From Streptomyces sp. NRRL F-4489 (GTDB taxonomy: Bacteria; Actinomycetota; Actinomycetes; Streptomycetales; Streptomycetaceae), in contig NZ_LLZI01000100.1 in assembly GCF_001509485.1 (NCBI RefSeq), positions 1 to 5,577 on the forward strand: 5,577 nucleotides of DNA, in the 5' to 3' direction. The notes beneath the pieces were generated by a model. The model did no database searches. It was not told where the DNA came from and was given only the letters and a program-made list of their open reading frames with translations. Within the stretch, counting starts at the first letter, position 1, and every line of letters begins with the position of its first letter. Position numbers and translations under genes: made by a program. This document shows, in pieces, positions 5,401 to 5,577 of this stretch.

Positions 5401-5577
5401 GGGGACGGCTCCCGCAGGCACGGCTACGGGCACGGCTACCGGCGCGCCTACGGGTACGAGCACGGGCGGCGCGCCCGGTATGCCCGCCACCCCGGGCACC
5501 CCGCCCGGCGCGCCAGGCGCCCCCGCCCCCACCGGCCGCCGCCGGGGCCGCCCCAGCCCCGCCGAGGAGGCCGCGGC
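2483..5577 (+). CDS. PAS-PAS sensor with degenerate histidine-kinase core and long Arg-motif tail (3' end outside window)
   Basis: Open from GTG 2483 to the window edge, 1031 codons without a stop. PAS1 spans about 12-145 (ALPDALLLVNCNGTVVNANA at 18-37, closing strand LLMLVVRDLSG at 133-143). PAS2 spans about 157-275 (ILRAAAEGVVGVDSEGRVVL at 161-180, HPLIHHSRADGS at 202-213, closing MTFTDRR). A DHp-like helical pair follows: ARSLRGPL at 290-297 stands where kinases have SHELRTPL, so the phosphoacceptor His is Arg291; helix 2 (about 318-350) is well kept. In the ATPase-like domain (about 360-503) the N-box asparagines are His404 and Asp408, the G1 Asp is missing (VRIEVRGPF, 450-458) and no GLGL G2 box is seen. 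No transmembrane segment is visible, so it should be cytoplasmic; Cys28 is the only cysteine. From about 505 the chain is low-complexity Ala/Gly/Pro/Gln with six GRRRAR-type motifs. I recall Streptomyces relatives annotated as hybrid sensor kinase/response regulator with a C-terminal receiver-like domain, which would lie beyond this window. Signal and output are unknown. Confidence 0.88.
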   Translation, partial: MSSRPSRGAARLAAILDALPDALLLVNCNGTVVNANAIALEMFEAPGTALVGRGLLDLLPTFDSKRIPGSMRRRDEEVEGRTKPTRMVARRTDGTELAVEVTSANLEDGRTPYESAFEAAYADHRNGYTGDELLMLVVRDLSGTLDTEAELARQQRQTEMILRAAAEGVVGVDSEGRVVLVNPSAAQILGYRASELGGKELHPLIHHSRADGSALPWEDTPLADTLKSGRKHRVRGQVLWAKDGRAVAVDLTTAPVRDGDQLVGAVMTFTDRRPLDALAARHDQLLAVLARSLRGPLEELSGELTTLASDPAGQLWPEANQILHHLAAGHARMTALVDNVLSYQRLDSGQEKLNRTRVSLDQVVAAGVEGAVELIGPGRAQFAVHAPPIAALVDPERLAQALSHLIADVAGVDSTGRTAAVEGAPVGAGGRPVPGDSTIVVAAAKRGQVVRIEVRGPFGGGDPVHGPIVRGIVRMHDGLIQTHKVPGGSGARGSAYVLELPVLVEDEEPADGAAADGAAADGSAVGDSAAGGAAAGGGTAGGPGDGPSAGKAAGGDAAGGKALAGGGAEGVVPGAGGPGGAVAPAGAGNGTGGGGRRRARHSGPAQGPAADGTQGAGLPLGAAGAEAVPPSGRRRARQVPEGAAPEGAARGGAAPGGAALPALPAGAGGGGPAGGAGRGPGHGLTPALGRVPVPAQGQNQVQGQQAGRPQGAGAAPATVPVPAQGHGPQPGQLGQPGQPGQPPHGAVPVPAQGQRPGQPGQPQGPVPVPTGGRRARRALAEAPERAGAAGESGEAGAAAPRAPFALPPAAADRTPQPQAGQQAPALPAISGGMPVRAADGTPEPAGTGRRRARRPVAGGPQAAPGNDPANGPANGPANAPADLPGAHPVPAAGDTADFPGAQGVQGAWDAGSAGPAGRRARRAAAEERAAAAMADSEASGTFVAGPEGLVAQPAEPAGPPATGTTGPGAGTGAGTAPAGTATGTATGAPTGTSTGGAPGMPATPGTPPGAPGAPAPTGRRRGRPSPAEEAA
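4553..4789 (+). repeat. VPVPAQG repeats with 84-bp period in the sensor tail
   Basis: VPVPAQG is encoded at 4553-4573, 4637-4657 and 4721-4741, exactly 84 bp (28 residues) apart, with a partial fourth copy (VPVPTGG) from 4778. Gln-rich GQP tripeptides lie between them (residues about 734-742 and 757-762). The exact period points to tandem duplication followed by divergence. Confidence 0.8.
5078..5125 (+). repeat. 12-bp tandem repeat encoding Asn-X-Pro-Ala
   Basis: Four tandem units of the AACGGCCCCGCG type encode NDPA, NGPA, NGPA and NAPA (residues 866-881 of the sensor). It is a recent-looking, in-frame expansion within the disordered tail. Confidence 0.85.
5366..5470 (+). repeat. Thr-Gly-Ala low-complexity tract in the sensor tail
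   Basis: Residues 962-996 consist almost wholly of Thr, Gly, Ala and Pro, with repeated GGCACGGCTAC-like DNA around 5417-5440 (GTATGTATG). This is another slippage-prone segment of the linker, directly before the last visible Arg motif. Confidence 0.75.

Larger units (their letters stand above)
4265..5551 (+). repeat. Six dispersed GRRRAR-type motifs in the sensor tail
   Basis: Basic motifs lie at residues 595-600 (GRRRAR, 4265-4282), 632-637 (GRRRAR, 4376-4393), 772-777 (GRRARR, 4796-4813), 848-854 (GRRRARR, 5024-5044), 917-922 (GRRARR, 5231-5248) and 1018-1023 (GRRRGR, 5534-5551). Gaps of 37 to 140 residues of low-complexity sequence separate them, and they hold most of the positive charge of the tail. 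Constancy of the peptide against a drifting background suggests selection on the motif. Confidence 0.85.

Overview
The window looks like chromosomal DNA from Streptomyces or a close relative. GC content is very high, third codon positions are almost all G or C, translation starts at ATG and GTG, and there is a secreted inhibitor of the Streptomyces subtilisin inhibitor (SSI) family, which is largely confined to these bacteria. Extreme GC also opens many long antisense frames that are not genes.

Layout, left to right. Positions 1-105 hold a 27-bp G-rich tandem repeat, cut by the window edge. A minus-strand gene (115-1158) encodes a GlxA-type regulator with a DJ-1/PfpI-like N-terminal domain and an AraC-type DNA-binding domain. 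Its likely promoter sits directly on the start codon (leaderless) and is preceded by an imperfect direct repeat. A strong intrinsic terminator (1270-1304) ends the next unit, a minus-strand tRNA-Ser(GCU) at 1320-1410 with its own putative promoter. Divergent from the tRNA, at 1666-2289 on the plus strand, is an SSI-family secreted serine protease inhibitor with an unusually long signal peptide built on a hexanucleotide repeat. A 193-bp gap follows, holding a 9-bp inverted repeat, a candidate -10 element and a clear ribosome binding site. From GTG 2483 to the window end (and beyond) runs a large cytoplasmic sensor protein, 1031 codons visible. It has two PAS domains, then a degenerate histidine-kinase core, then more than 500 residues of Ala/Gly/Pro/Gln-rich linker with six evenly basic GRRRAR-type motifs.

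Working together: the regulator and the tRNA are separate minus-strand units isolated by the terminator. The inhibitor and the PAS sensor point the same way but are not tightly coupled, and no sequence feature proves co-regulation. The best candidate for something unusual is the sensor. Its phosphoacceptor His is replaced by Arg and its ATP-binding boxes are eroded, so the visible part is a sensory scaffold (pseudokinase) rather than a working kinase. Its long tail carries a regular array of arginine-rich motifs.
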